Assembly (NCBI RefSeq): GCF_900107275.1
Contig: NZ_FNPI01000001.1
Span: 620,001-684,000 of the forward strand
Direction of reading: 5' to 3'
DNA: 64,000 nt
Source: Evansella caseinilytica
Lineage (GTDB): Bacteria > Bacillota > Bacilli > Bacillales > Salisediminibacteriaceae
This document shows, piece by piece, positions 16,457 through 25,396 of the stretch. The position numbers and the translations under genes were made by a program. Within the stretch, counting starts at the first letter, position 1; every line of letters begins with the position of its first letter. The notes beneath the pieces are model-generated. The model was not told the origin of the DNA and made no database searches. It worked only from the letters and a program-made list of their open reading frames with translations.

Positions 16457-16504
16457 CTATCTATGCCGCCTGCGGCATTATTGGATGGGAGAGTTGATAT
16501 CCAG

Positions 16505-17239
16505 ATGAAAAAAATTCCGAGCGGGATGGATGCCATTGAAAGTGATTCCGCGATAGTGGAAGTGGAACTACATCAATGCCGTGATTGGCTTGGAAATTCA
16601 TTTACGGACGATGGCTGGTATGTGTTTAAGGAATTGGTAAATGAATATCGGCAAAATCACAGACTGCGCTATGAAAAATCGATTTTAAAAACATACTATC
16701 AAATTTTCCAGCCGGAAACATTGGAGGAAGCGCTTTTTGGCGATGGAAGCAGAAATTTACAGCCATTGAATAGCGGGTGGGTGCCGTTTCCGTGGAATGA
16801 AAAGCTGAATGGCTCCACTGATTATTTGGCCGGCACTAGAAAAAAAGTTTCCGGATGCCAGCATTTCGGACCAAACAGCGATCATTTCGGCAGGAAAGAA
16901 TTCATACGCACGATCCTCATCTACAGAAGGCTGTTAACGAAAGGATATCAGCCGGAGAAATATCATGACGGCTATATCCGCGGGATTTTTATGCGAAACA
17001 GCAGCGATTACCGCTTTAAAGTCATGAGCGGGCAGCATCGGCTGGCAGCGCTGCATTCATTGGGCTATAACAGCCTCCATGTCAAGGTCGGGAAAAAGCG
17101 GGTGATTGATATTCATGACATCGACGATTGGCCTCATGTCAAAAACGGTCTTTACCCCTTGAGCGTGGCCGAAGCAGTGTTTCATCACTACTTTGTCCAT
17201 AACGGAAAAGAGAAAGCGCAGCTGCTCGGGCTTGTATGA
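16505..17239 (+). CDS. ParB/sulfiredoxin-like fold protein of unknown role
   Basis: 244 residues from the ATG at 16505; an upstream in-frame ATG at 16463 lies in the preceding repeat. The C-terminal half contains YRFKVMSGQHRLAALHSLGY near residues 170-190, the GQHRLAA block of the ParB N-terminal/sulfiredoxin fold, in which Gln and His-Arg bind nucleotide phosphates. HYDGYIRGIFM-type and DIDDWPHVKNGLYPLSV segments surround it. No helix-turn-helix is evident, so it is probably not a DNA-partitioning ParB. ParB-fold proteins of this type recur in glycan-modification gene clusters; the setting between spore-surface genes suggests a phosphate-transfer or CTP-binding role there. It has no closely spaced neighbour. 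Confidence 0.65.
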   Translation: MKKIPSGMDAIESDSAIVEVELHQCRDWLGNSFTDDGWYVFKELVNEYRQNHRLRYEKSILKTYYQIFQPETLEEALFGDGSRNLQPLNSGWVPFPWNEKLNGSTDYLAGTRKKVSGCQHFGPNSDHFGRKEFIRTILIYRRLLTKGYQPEKYHDGYIRGIFMRNSSDYRFKVMSGQHRLAALHSLGYNSLHVKVGKKRVIDIHDIDDWPHVKNGLYPLSVAEAVFHHYFVHNGKEKAQLLGLV

Positions 17240-17352
17240 AGCAGCAGCAGGTGAGTCCTGCAACATCTGCTGGAATCATAGGAGAGATTAGGTTACACTT
17301 TTTTAAACACGTGCTTTAAGACACTAATTTTACCGTACGAGGAGGAGATTAT

Positions 17353-17694
17353 ATGACATTGCATTATCTCAACAAACGAATAAAAGTAAAGGTTGACAGA
17401 CCATTAGGTTCGAAGCACCCTCAGCATAACTTAATTTATCCCGTCAATTATGGATACCTTCCAAATACTTTATCCGGAGATTGGGAAGAGATCGATGCAT
17501 ATATCCTCGGTGAATTTGACCCTCTGGAAACATTTACTGGAAAAGTAATCGCAATTGTTAAAAGAAATGATGATGTGGAAGATAAGCTTGTGGTCTCTAA
17601 TAAGCATTATACGACGGAACAGATAAGCGCTCTTATTGAATTCCAAGAGCGTTTTTTTAAAACGCGAATCATCACTTCATGGGACGTGACATAA
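17353..17694 (+). CDS. Inorganic pyrophosphatase-like protein, short
   Basis: 113 residues after GAGGAGGAG. The segment KVDRPLGSKHPQHNLIYPVN followed by YGYLPNT resembles the start of family I pyrophosphatases (RGSxxKYEl...YPxNYGfiPxT), and EEIDAYILGEFDPLETFTGKVIAIVKR corresponds to the DGDPLDVLV region. In the classical enzyme three Asp of DxDPxD bind metal; here only part of that motif is present (EIDAYILGEFDP). The protein is about 50 residues shorter than a catalytic pyrophosphatase. It may hydrolyse another small diphosphate, or have lost activity. It is a single gene ending in a terminator at 17779. Confidence 0.7.
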   Translation: MTLHYLNKRIKVKVDRPLGSKHPQHNLIYPVNYGYLPNTLSGDWEEIDAYILGEFDPLETFTGKVIAIVKRNDDVEDKLVVSNKHYTTEQISALIEFQERFFKTRIITSWDVT

Positions 17695-17778
17695 GACGCC
17701 TTCAAATGAAAGAACAACAGACTATCAGAGGCTATTTTCGTAAACTTTGTTGCTTATTGGCCCGTTTTTTTGAAAAAA

Positions 17779-17828
17779 AAAGCCTTTTCAAGACAAATGC
17801 ATGCGTCTGAAAGGCTTTGTTGTTTTTT
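17779..17828 (+). terminator. Intrinsic terminator
   Basis: AAAGCCTTTTCAAGAC (17779-17794) pairs with GTCTGAAAGGCTTT (17804-17817), followed by GTTGTTTTTT. It closes the pyrophosphatase-like gene. The remaining gap to 18235 is the first copy of a duplicated leader. Confidence 0.85.
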
Positions 17829-17985
17829 AGCTTCACGCATGGCGTGGAGGGCAAAGCTTGCTTGGCATCCAGTCGAAAACTACGCTAAAATTCAAAATGC
17901 CATCAGTCAGAATGGCATACTAAACTTCAGATTTCGCTTCGGAAAATAAATATGAACCTTTTTTCTACTTTTCGTTCTTGAAATC

Positions 17986-18235
17986 GGACTAAAGTCATAT
18001 TTCACTTCACTCCTCCACAATACTTCATTCCTATTTTTACTACTGTTGGTTTTAAATACTAAATTATTCTCCAAAACTGTTTCTTTTTCCGCTAAACTAG
18101 TTTTATTGGTGAATTGTGACAGAATACACAACTTAAAAGCCGAAGGAATGAATGCAAAAAAGAAACAGCGAGTAATCAAATCATCTGCCATTATCAGCAA
18201 CGCTTTTGCTGGCAGTGATCCAGGAGGAAAAATGA
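17986..18235 (+). repeat. Duplicated leader of the lipoprotein genes, copy 1
   Basis: About 250 bases starting ACTAAAGTCATATTTC are nearly identical to 19793-20042, including AACTGTTTC, CTAGTTTTATTGGTGAATTG and the CAGGAGGAAAAATG ribosome-binding region. The copy carries whatever promoter drives the downstream pair, so both pairs probably share regulation. Confidence 0.85.
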
Positions 18236-19165
18236 ATGAGAAAACGACTTCGCTTACTAACCGTAAGTTTAATCTTTTTATTAGGAGGATGTATGACAAT
18301 GAACGACGACAATAATAAAGAAAAGCAACAAGCGAATCAACCGACAGAGGAAGAGGTTAATGACCGCTATGTCAGCGTGAATGATTATACAGGGGAAGGG
18401 TTTGAGCTGCTGGAGGGAGCAGTCAATGATCCGGTTGTGCAAGCCAATTTCGATGAAATCGCAGCGGCGACTAAGCAGTACTTCCGCGACGAATTCAAAA
18501 CAGAAGTGATCGTTCATCATGCCGTTGGCGCAAAATTCGGCGGCATGATTTTTGTCGAATCGGCAACCGATCCGCGCTTTCACACCTTTGCGATGATTCC
18601 GGTGGATGCTAACGAAAACGAGGTATATCTCGATGGTATTTGGACGGAATCGATGCAGGCGGAACAAGCTCTTTTTGGCGGATTGCTGGCGATGATTATG
18701 GAAGAAGAATTTGCGGCACTCGACAATTACCTCGAGGAAATCACTGACAAATATCCTATTGTCGGTCTACGTCAGGAAGCAATAAATAACGTGAAGAAAT
18801 CAGGTTACACCACGCCATATTATTTTGTACAAACAATGTCTTTAGAAGAATTGAAGCAGATCAATGGTCTATACTTGGAAAACCCGGAAATCAGTATCGA
18901 GGAATTAAAGCAGCATTTTGACAAGGAAACGTATGATGCAGAAAAGTTATCGATTGTGATCAACCTGTATATGAAAGAACCGGATACGGAACCGAATGAA
19001 GCAATTTTTCAGCAAATAATCAATGATATTGAAACGCTGGACGGGCTTCCACGAGGTGCTTATACCGTCTCTTTGCATGACAACAGAATCAGTAAACGAT
19101 CAGGCATCGGGGATAAAGAGAATTCTCTAAGGCGAGGGAATCCGGACAAAATAATAAGAGAATAG
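18236..19165 (+). CDS. DUF1672-type lipoprotein, copy 1 (putative immunity protein)
   Basis: 309 residues with a lipoprotein signal: RKRLRL, a hydrophobic stretch and the lipobox LLGGC with Cys19, then an Asp/Asn/Gln-rich linker. The mature part begins NDRYVSVNDYTGEGFELLEG, a pattern I associate with the DUF1672 family of staphylococcal and bacillar lipoproteins. CAGGAGG lies ahead of the ATG. The gene stops 15 bases before a lipase-like effector (truncated here), and the same two-gene order is repeated downstream. By analogy with membrane-anchored immunity proteins for secreted lipase toxins, I infer it protects the outer membrane face against the partner; this is not shown. It differs from copy 2 mainly in the last third. 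Confidence 0.8.
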   Translation: MRKRLRLLTVSLIFLLGGCMTMNDDNNKEKQQANQPTEEEVNDRYVSVNDYTGEGFELLEGAVNDPVVQANFDEIAAATKQYFRDEFKTEVIVHHAVGAKFGGMIFVESATDPRFHTFAMIPVDANENEVYLDGIWTESMQAEQALFGGLLAMIMEEEFAALDNYLEEITDKYPIVGLRQEAINNVKKSGYTTPYYFVQTMSLEELKQINGLYLENPEISIEELKQHFDKETYDAEKLSIVINLYMKEPDTEPNEAIFQQIINDIETLDGLPRGAYTVSLHDNRISKRSGIGDKENSLRRGNPDKIIRE

Positions 19166-19180
19166 AAGGGAGTACCTACT

Positions 19181-19756
19181 ATGAACGATACTTTGCCGAT
19201 CTTAAATACGAATACTACTACTGATCAGGAGCTTGTGGAACTGGCTGGGCTGCATGCTTATAGAGAATATAAAAAAGGTGACGAGTTCAGTACTAGCAGT
19301 GGAACGAATTTTGAAGTTGTCAACACAAACTACGAACACCCAACCGGTCTCGACGCGATGACGGTGCAGAATCTGAATACCGGGGAATATATTATTGTTT
19401 ATCAGGGAACGCAAGTCCATGCGAAGTACGGAAAGGCAGACTTGGGAACGAATATGCGGCTGTTGGCGGAACAGACACCGGCACAACTGGAAGCAGCCAA
19501 TCAATATTATCTCGATATGCAGCAAGAGCTGGTGAACAGCGGTAATCAGATCGCTTATTTAGCTGGTAACTCTTTAGGAGGCGCGCTGGCGAACAGTGTC
19601 GCGGTAAGGCATTCTGATGTTAAATCAGTGACGTTGAATCCGGCATTGCTGCCATCCGGATTGATTTCCCCGGAAGCAGATTACGCTAATATCACCAATT
19701 ACATCAGTCAGTATGATGTTCTGAATATAGGTATTCGCTCCGAAAAATTAATATAA
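19181..19756 (+). pseudogene. Lipase-like effector (SA1320-like), truncated copy 1
   Basis: 191 residues corresponding to about the first 185 of the 699-residue protein at 20978-23077. It keeps the GxSxG elbow AGNSLGGALAN (Ser131) and the QYDVLN segment with the presumed catalytic Asp, but ends at IGIRSEKLI before the His-containing DAHEHIVTS segment and the whole helical C-terminal half. Base pairs 19670-19737 are identical over 68 positions to 21458-21525 while flanking sequence is well diverged, showing gene conversion or the recombination that cut the gene. AGAAGGGAG precedes the ATG. It is probably non-functional, or a leftover that still needs immunity. Confidence 0.75.
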
Positions 19757-20042
19757 GCTTTTCTTTTTCCTGGTTTTCCAGGCCTCAAAATCAGACTAAA
19801 GTCATATTTCCTCATCACTCCTCACGCTACATAATTCCTATTTTTACTACCATTGGTTTTAAATACTAAATTATTCTCCAAAACTGTTTCGTTTTCCGCT
19901 AAACTAGTTTTATTGGTGAATTGTGACAGAATACACATCTTAAAAGCCGAAGGAATGAATGCAAAAAAGAAACAGTGAGTAATCAAATCATCTGCCATTA
20001 TCAGCAGTGCTTCTGATAGTTGTGATACAGGAGGAAAAATGG

Positions 20043-20963
20043 ATGAAAAAACGGCTGGGCTTGATAAGCATTAGTTTAATCTTTTTAGTGGGAGGATGTA
20101 TGACAATGAGCGACGACAACAATAAAGAAAACCAGCAAGCAAATCAACCGACAGAGGAAGAGTTTAATGACCGCTATGTCAGCGTTAATGATTATACAGG
20201 GGAAGGCTACAACCTTCCAAACGGCGAAGCCACCGAACCGATCGCAAAGGAAAAGTTTGCCGAAATCGAAGCGGCTATGAAGCAATTCTTTCTCGACGAA
20301 TATAAAACGGAAGTAATCGTCCACAATGCGGTAGGAAACGTTCACGGCGCCACCGTTTTCGTGGAATCCGTAGGTGAACCTCATTTTCATACTTACGCCA
20401 TGATCGGGATTGATGTAGAAAAAGATAAAATTCTCACCGACCAGATTTGGACGGAAACGGATCAAGTGGAACAAGGGATATTCAGCGGATTGCTGGCGAT
20501 GATCATGAACGAAGAGTTTGCAGCGCTGGATGCTTACATTGAGAAGCTCGTTTCGGAGAACCCGATTGTCGGATTAAGAGAAGAAGCAGTGAATAATGTG
20601 AAGGCTAATGCTTATTCAACACCTTATTATTTTGTTCAAACGATGACATTCTTGACAGAGATGGAGCGACTTAACAACATTTATTTTGAAAATCCAGAGA
20701 TCAGTAAAGAGGAATTAAAAGACCACTTTGATGAAGAGGCATTTAAAGAGGGGAAAATGGGAATTTCTATTAATTTGTATATGAAAGAACCAGGTGTAGA
20801 ACCAGATCGTAAACTCTTCACTCAAATTGTAGAGAACATTACAAAGCTGGATAATATACCACCCGGTCGCTATTCAATTTATTTACATGATAATACTATC
20901 AACAAGCTATCAGCCATTGGAGATAAGGAAAACTCTTTAGAAGAAATAGATATTATAAAGTAA
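20043..20963 (+). CDS. DUF1672-type lipoprotein, copy 2 (putative immunity protein)
   Basis: 306 residues from the ATG at 20043, with CAGGAGG in front; the frame is open to 20007 but that extension has no ribosome-binding site. The lipobox LVGGC gives Cys19 as lipidation site. NDRYVSVNDYTGEGYNLPNG and TPYYFVQTM are shared with copy 1, and the C-terminal ENSLEE matches. The first 60 residues and the leader are nearly identical to copy 1, the middle diverges (for example LPNGEATEPIAKEKFAEIEA against LLEGAVNDPVVQANF), as expected for immunity proteins adapting to different partners. Its stop overlaps an ATG of the effector frame and lies 14 bases before the favoured effector start. Confidence 0.82.
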   Translation: MKKRLGLISISLIFLVGGCMTMSDDNNKENQQANQPTEEEFNDRYVSVNDYTGEGYNLPNGEATEPIAKEKFAEIEAAMKQFFLDEYKTEVIVHNAVGNVHGATVFVESVGEPHFHTYAMIGIDVEKDKILTDQIWTETDQVEQGIFSGLLAMIMNEEFAALDAYIEKLVSENPIVGLREEAVNNVKANAYSTPYYFVQTMTFLTEMERLNNIYFENPEISKEELKDHFDEEAFKEGKMGISINLYMKEPGVEPDRKLFTQIVENITKLDNIPPGRYSIYLHDNTINKLSAIGDKENSLEEIDIIK

Positions 20964-20977
20964 TGGAGGAAAAGGCT

Positions 20978-23077
20978 GTGTCAACGGATACATCTTATCA
21001 AATAAATTCAGATGTAACAACGGATCAAGATTTAATAGAATTAGCAGGCTTACATGTCTATATGAAATTGCAAAAAGATGATGAAATTAAAGTAAATGGA
21101 AAACCATTTATTGTTCGTGACAGTAATATTGACAAAGACAAGACTGGGCTTGATGCTATTACTGTGCAAAATCTTTCTTCTGGTGAGTATCACGTCGTGT
21201 ATATGGGGACGAATGTCAACGGGGTATACGGTAATGCTGATTTACTTACGAATGTTAAATTGCTTACAGCTCCAGTGCCGGAACAATTGGAAGCGTCTGA
21301 TCAGTATTTTCTTGATATGGAAAAGAAATATGGAGAAATCAGCTCCGTGGCTGGTAATTCTCTCGGTGGGGCTCTCGCCAATATAGTCGGAGTACGGCAC
21401 TCTCATGTCCGATCCGTCACATTGAATCCAGCTTTGCTACCGGCCTCCGCTCTTAATCCGGAAGCAGATTACGCTAATATCACCAATTACATCAGTCAGT
21501 ATGATGTTCTGAATATAGGTATTCGTTCGGGCCAATTGGCAGGGCGTGTTCCCGGAAATCAATATGATATTTACAACGGTGTTCCTGCCTTTGGCGCAAT
21601 CGGCCCCAACCATACCGGCTATCACCGTCCGGATGGAGCTGATCAATCGTATTACGTGATTGGCAAGGAAGGAGAGCCGGGCCACGGGAAAATCTATCTG
21701 GATGCCCATGAGCATATTGTGACAAGCATTTGGACGGGGCAGCCGTTGTACGGTGGTAATTCCGTTCCAATTAAAATCAATCGGGATATGCTGTTGCATC
21801 TTGGGAGCGGCCTGGAAACAAAGGTTCTTGACCGTTTAAAGCTCGCCCAGCAATATGTTGGTCATTCGCTGGAGATAATTAACGATGAGAGCGCAAAGTA
21901 TGATCTGCGGCTTACCGTACTGCGATCAGCCTTTCTAGTATTGTTCAAAGACACTGGAAACGGAATCATGCAACGGATTGACCAACGCAACAGTCGACTG
22001 AAGGAAACGGTTGACTTTCTCCATGGTCTGCTGGATAAGGTGGAAGAAAAAGGAAAGGCGCTGAACGTTTTACTACGATCAACGCCAATAGAGATAATGG
22101 AGTTTATTACAAGAAGGGAAATCAGTGTTGAAAGTATTTGTGAGGTATTGAGAAGCGAGCTCAATAAAATGGAGCGACGAGCGGAAGAATTGGCTGATAC
22201 TGTCGAAAGCATCATTACTGACAAAATACCGCAACTGCTTCATGGTGGTCAGGAGAAAATGCATGACTTCGTCGTCGGCGAATTGCAGTCACATTTTCAA
22301 ATTGTCCAGCGAAACAAGCAGCAGGCAGTCACGCAAATCAGCGAATATCAATCCCAGGTTGTCGATGTGGGAGAGTCGTTTCACAAATTAGATCGCGAGT
22401 TGGCAAATCAGGCATTTTTTAAAGAATCTCTTTCCAAATCATTTGAAATAACCAAAACAACCAAGATCGACATGGAAGATTCTCCTCATTTGCTGCTAGG
22501 CTTGAAAATAAAAGAGGTCGCAGTAGACGCGGCAATATTTGCATTCAAAGAATTAACTCAGCCACTCATTAACATCGTGATCGATGGGGTGGATATGATC
22601 CTAAAAATACTTGAAGATTTAGGGAGTGGGGCTTCCATCACGATAAAAGCAGCTTCGCACGTCGGCATTTACGGCAATCCTGTAGGATCAGTCGTGAGTA
22701 TCTTCACCGATTATGATCAAAAAATAATCAATGCTGTAAATGACATGATGGCTCCCCTTGACGAAATGATCGATACGATCCATGGAGTGCGTGACGGACT
22801 GAGAAGGGTAAAGCAAAACTACCCGACGCTGGTGGATAATTTGCGGCCTTATATTGATTCCGCGCTGTTTGCGAAAGACAGGTTTTACGATGTCTATCTG
22901 TATAACTCCGCGGCAAATGCGATTTTAAAAGAAATGCAGATTGTTTTTCACGACATTGTCCGTCAATTGTCAACGAATCGCGGCAAAGCGATCGTCGCGC
23001 TTCGGGACACATCGAAGAGCGTATTTAACAATATGGCAACGCTGGAAACCCAGGTGGAACGAGGCACGGCTTGGTAG
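20978..23077 (+). CDS. Large lipase-like protein with long helical C-terminus (SA1320-like putative secreted effector)
   Basis: 699 residues from the GTG at 20978, eight bases after GGAGG; an ATG at 20963 overlapping the previous stop is the alternative. Residues 1-260 are an alpha/beta hydrolase of the class 3 lipase kind: VAGNSLGGALAN with Ser128, QYDVLN with Asp176, and LDAHEHIVTSIW with His244 or His246 as triad candidates. Residues 280-699 are almost all helical and coiled coil with a Gly/Ala/Ile-rich hydrophobic patch near 545-570. There is no signal peptide. A lipase at the N-terminus and an LXG-like helical half at the C-terminus recalls the reversed type VII secretion effectors with lipoprotein immunity (TslA type). 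No ESX/T7 gene is in the window, so secretion is inferred. Confidence 0.75.
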   Translation: MSTDTSYQINSDVTTDQDLIELAGLHVYMKLQKDDEIKVNGKPFIVRDSNIDKDKTGLDAITVQNLSSGEYHVVYMGTNVNGVYGNADLLTNVKLLTAPVPEQLEASDQYFLDMEKKYGEISSVAGNSLGGALANIVGVRHSHVRSVTLNPALLPASALNPEADYANITNYISQYDVLNIGIRSGQLAGRVPGNQYDIYNGVPAFGAIGPNHTGYHRPDGADQSYYVIGKEGEPGHGKIYLDAHEHIVTSIWTGQPLYGGNSVPIKINRDMLLHLGSGLETKVLDRLKLAQQYVGHSLEIINDESAKYDLRLTVLRSAFLVLFKDTGNGIMQRIDQRNSRLKETVDFLHGLLDKVEEKGKALNVLLRSTPIEIMEFITRREISVESICEVLRSELNKMERRAEELADTVESIITDKIPQLLHGGQEKMHDFVVGELQSHFQIVQRNKQQAVTQISEYQSQVVDVGESFHKLDRELANQAFFKESLSKSFEITKTTKIDMEDSPHLLLGLKIKEVAVDAAIFAFKELTQPLINIVIDGVDMILKILEDLGSGASITIKAASHVGIYGNPVGSVVSIFTDYDQKIINAVNDMMAPLDEMIDTIHGVRDGLRRVKQNYPTLVDNLRPYIDSALFAKDRFYDVYLYNSAANAILKEMQIVFHDIVRQLSTNRGKAIVALRDTSKSVFNNMATLETQVERGTAW

Positions 23078-23231
23078 GCTGATAACGCAACAAGCTACAC
23101 TTTCCCTGTCCCGTACAGCTCATCTTCTTTACGAAAAGGGGGGACTTTATCATCCAATAGAGTCTTCCCATTTCTCCCCGTCTGCATTTCCTGAATAGTA
23201 TTCCTGACGCTGGTGTATTTTGTACATAATA

Positions 23232-23512
23232 AGCGTCTGTTCAAAAAGGCAATGGTTCCGCACGATGCGCCCAATTCCGCCTAAGAACCGCTCATGTCCT
23301 GCGTCTGCGGTTACTCGACGCAAATGGACTCGATGAAGTACATGCAGGTTGCATTTGTGAGCAACGGCGGAATGTCACCATCCTCCAATTCCGCTTAAGT
23401 ACCACTCACGTCCTGTGAGTAACAGCGGAATGTCGTCATCCTGACTCTGAGAACCCCACTCATAGCCGGCTTGAAAAGAATGCATCGGCTCCATTCATTG
23501 CATCGTGTTTTT
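23232..23512. repeat. Composite GTTCAAAAAG element with nested inner module (inverted orientation)
   Basis: The left end GCGTCTGTTCAAAAAGGCAA and the right part AAAAGAATGCATCGGCTCCA are the family termini in reverse orientation relative to 6099-6260. Between them sits an inserted module of about 180 bases holding two blocks that open CAATTCCGC[C/T]TAAG and close GCGGAATGTC. The right terminal GTTCAAAAAG is lost. The 858-base gap 23078-23935 is filled by this element and the one at 23,637; I see no gene in it. Confidence 0.8.
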
Positions 23513-23636
23513 CCTCCGGCCAGTCCGATTTCCTGCGCTTTTCCATTTATCAAGCGGTCGAACAATTCTCCATGTTCCTCCCTCTGCCCTCGATATTTTT
23601 TGTTCAATTATGCTGCTGATAAACATATAACAATAA

Positions 23637-23822
23637 TATAGGAAGTTCAAAAAGTGCGGGAAACAGCGCCTGCGAATCTCGTCGTTGCGTTGTCGCTCCG
23701 CTGCTCATGTACGTTCAGTGTACGCTGCGCTGCTCGCGACTGCCGCGCCTTGATCTTCTTGTCGCTGTGATGTCCTCCTTTTTGAACCTATATAATAAAG
23801 AGGAAGTTCAAAAAGTGTGGGA
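23637..23822. repeat. Second MITE-like element with TATAGG..GTTCAAAAAG ends
   Basis: TATAGGAAGTTCAAAAAG at 23637-23654 is inverted at 23,778-23,794 (CTTTTTGAACCTATATA). The core is GC-rich and full of GCTGC/GCAGC-like and TCGTCGTTGCGTTGTCG motifs, with GTACGTTCAGTGTAC as an inner palindrome. Immediately after, AGGAAGTTCAAAAAGTGTGG (23,801-23,820) repeats the left end. The core is unlike the 6099-type family, so this is a different element with similar ends. Confidence 0.7.
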
Positions 23823-23935
23823 AACATTATGGCCAAAAAAGGGGTTCAACAGCCGCAACGGATGCATAACTGTAAGTCTTCTTCATTTCATGCAGATTGA
23901 TCGTGAAAAATCGCGGCAGCGGGAAGGGATAGGGA

Positions 23936-25396
23936 ATGCAGTCGATTTATTTAAAGCATTATTGGAATGTGTATGCTGAATTTGTGGAAGCTTTTCAAAG
24001 CTTAAAAGTCAGCGGTATTCCATTGGCGCTGACGATCAATTTCCATCAATACTTGGACAGCAGCATGAAAGAAAAGCTGGCGGAGCCTGAATTTGCCGCT
24101 GAAATTGCCGGAAAAATCCAGGAAGAAGAGACGATTCAACCGTACTTCGACAGGTTTTTAACTGAAATCGCCTCCGGAAAAAAACAGAATCACCCGGCAG
24201 GAATCGCGCTGTTTTTGTGGGATGAGCTCCGCTTTCCGAAGGAGGCGCTGACAAAGCTGGCCGCGAATCCTGTTGTCCTTTCAAAGCGGAAGCGCCGGAT
24301 TGCCGGTTTTCAAGGAACGCTTCATACCTTTCAGCCTTACACGCTTCACGACTATCCTGAAACAGCCAGGCTGGTCAACGTGGCAACCGCCGTTTTTAAC
24401 CGAAATCGGAATCATCCTCTCCTCGGCAATTCATTTTTTCAAGATGCTTTTCTTAGGCAAATTCCCGAAGTGAAGCAAATGATCCACGCGTTGGAGCATA
24501 TTTTAGATGTCCATCCTGTCTCCTATGTTGTCATTGGCACGATGGAAGACACCCTCTGCCGAATAGCCGCGCTTGTTGCTGCCAAAAAGGGGATCGACAG
24601 CATTTGCCTCCAGCATGGGTTAATCATGGGGGAAGAGGCGTTCCTTCCTGTCTTCACAACGAAAGCAGGTGTTTACGGAGACATTGATAAAGCGTGGTAC
24701 TGCCGGAAAGGGGTTCGGGAGGAACAGGTGGTGATAACCGGTCATCCCCGTTTCGATCAACTGTTTTCCTGGAAGGAGAAGGGAACAACGAAACTAGCCC
24801 CGCAAGCGAAAATTCATCCGGACGGAACGAAGCATCATGTTTTAATCGCGACACAGCCGAGCAGACCGGCAGCAGCCAAACTTTGGGAAGACATTGTGAC
24901 CCAACTGGCAAAGGATTCATCCATCAAGATCCTGATTAAACCGCACCCATGGGAGGTTGCCAACAAGCGGCTCGGGTTGTATGAAAGCCTCGCGAACCAC
25001 TTTTCTTCCGTTACATTGCTGCGTACACTAAAAGGATTTTCCTTACACGAGCTTCTGGCCAACGTGGATGCGGTCATCGTAAGAACCTCCACCGTCGGTT
25101 TGGAAGCGATGCTGATGGGGAAAATGGTGTTCAGTATCAGGACAACAACGACGGACAGGGATTATTATAAATATTATTCACATTTGGGACCATTGCTGCA
25201 GTCCTCTCCGGAGAAGCTGGCGAGGAAAGTCGTTCATGCGCTGACGAATGGGGACGGGAGAAAAGAAGCGGAAGCGTATCGAAGCCGGTTCCTTGAAATG
25301 GTGTATCCACAAGAGCAGGCGCTGGATAAACTGGCTCAGGTGATCAGTGGAAAGAACATCGGCGGCACGCCGCACCAAGGAGATAAGCGTGGATGA
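23936..25396 (+). CDS. GT-B surface-polysaccharide transferase (CDP-glycerol glycerophosphotransferase / SpsB-like)
   Basis: 486 residues; GGGAAGGGATAGGGA precedes the ATG. The C-terminal half is a GT-B nucleotide-binding domain: ICLQHGLIMGEEAF near residue 225 (the xQHG signature of CDP-glycerol and capsule transferases), VITGHPRFDQL near 265, LIKPHPWE near 335 and VDAVIVRTSTVGLEAMLMGK near 375. The helical N-terminal 140 residues are poorly conserved. The B. subtilis spore polysaccharide protein SpsB is of comparable size and class, but I cannot assert orthology. The enzyme probably adds a sugar or glycerol-phosphate unit in the cytoplasm. It overlaps the next gene by four bases and starts a four-gene operon. 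Confidence 0.75.
   Translation: MQSIYLKHYWNVYAEFVEAFQSLKVSGIPLALTINFHQYLDSSMKEKLAEPEFAAEIAGKIQEEETIQPYFDRFLTEIASGKKQNHPAGIALFLWDELRFPKEALTKLAANPVVLSKRKRRIAGFQGTLHTFQPYTLHDYPETARLVNVATAVFNRNRNHPLLGNSFFQDAFLRQIPEVKQMIHALEHILDVHPVSYVVIGTMEDTLCRIAALVAAKKGIDSICLQHGLIMGEEAFLPVFTTKAGVYGDIDKAWYCRKGVREEQVVITGHPRFDQLFSWKEKGTTKLAPQAKIHPDGTKHHVLIATQPSRPAAAKLWEDIVTQLAKDSSIKILIKPHPWEVANKRLGLYESLANHFSSVTLLRTLKGFSLHELLANVDAVIVRTSTVGLEAMLMGKMVFSIRTTTTDRDYYKYYSHLGPLLQSSPEKLARKVVHALTNGDGRKEAEAYRSRFLEMVYPQEQALDKLAQVISGKNIGGTPHQGDKRG

Noticed and set aside
23707-23979. 90-codon plus-strand frame ahead of the GT-B gene
   Set aside because: It mostly translates the MITE-like element at 23637 and has no ribosome-binding site.
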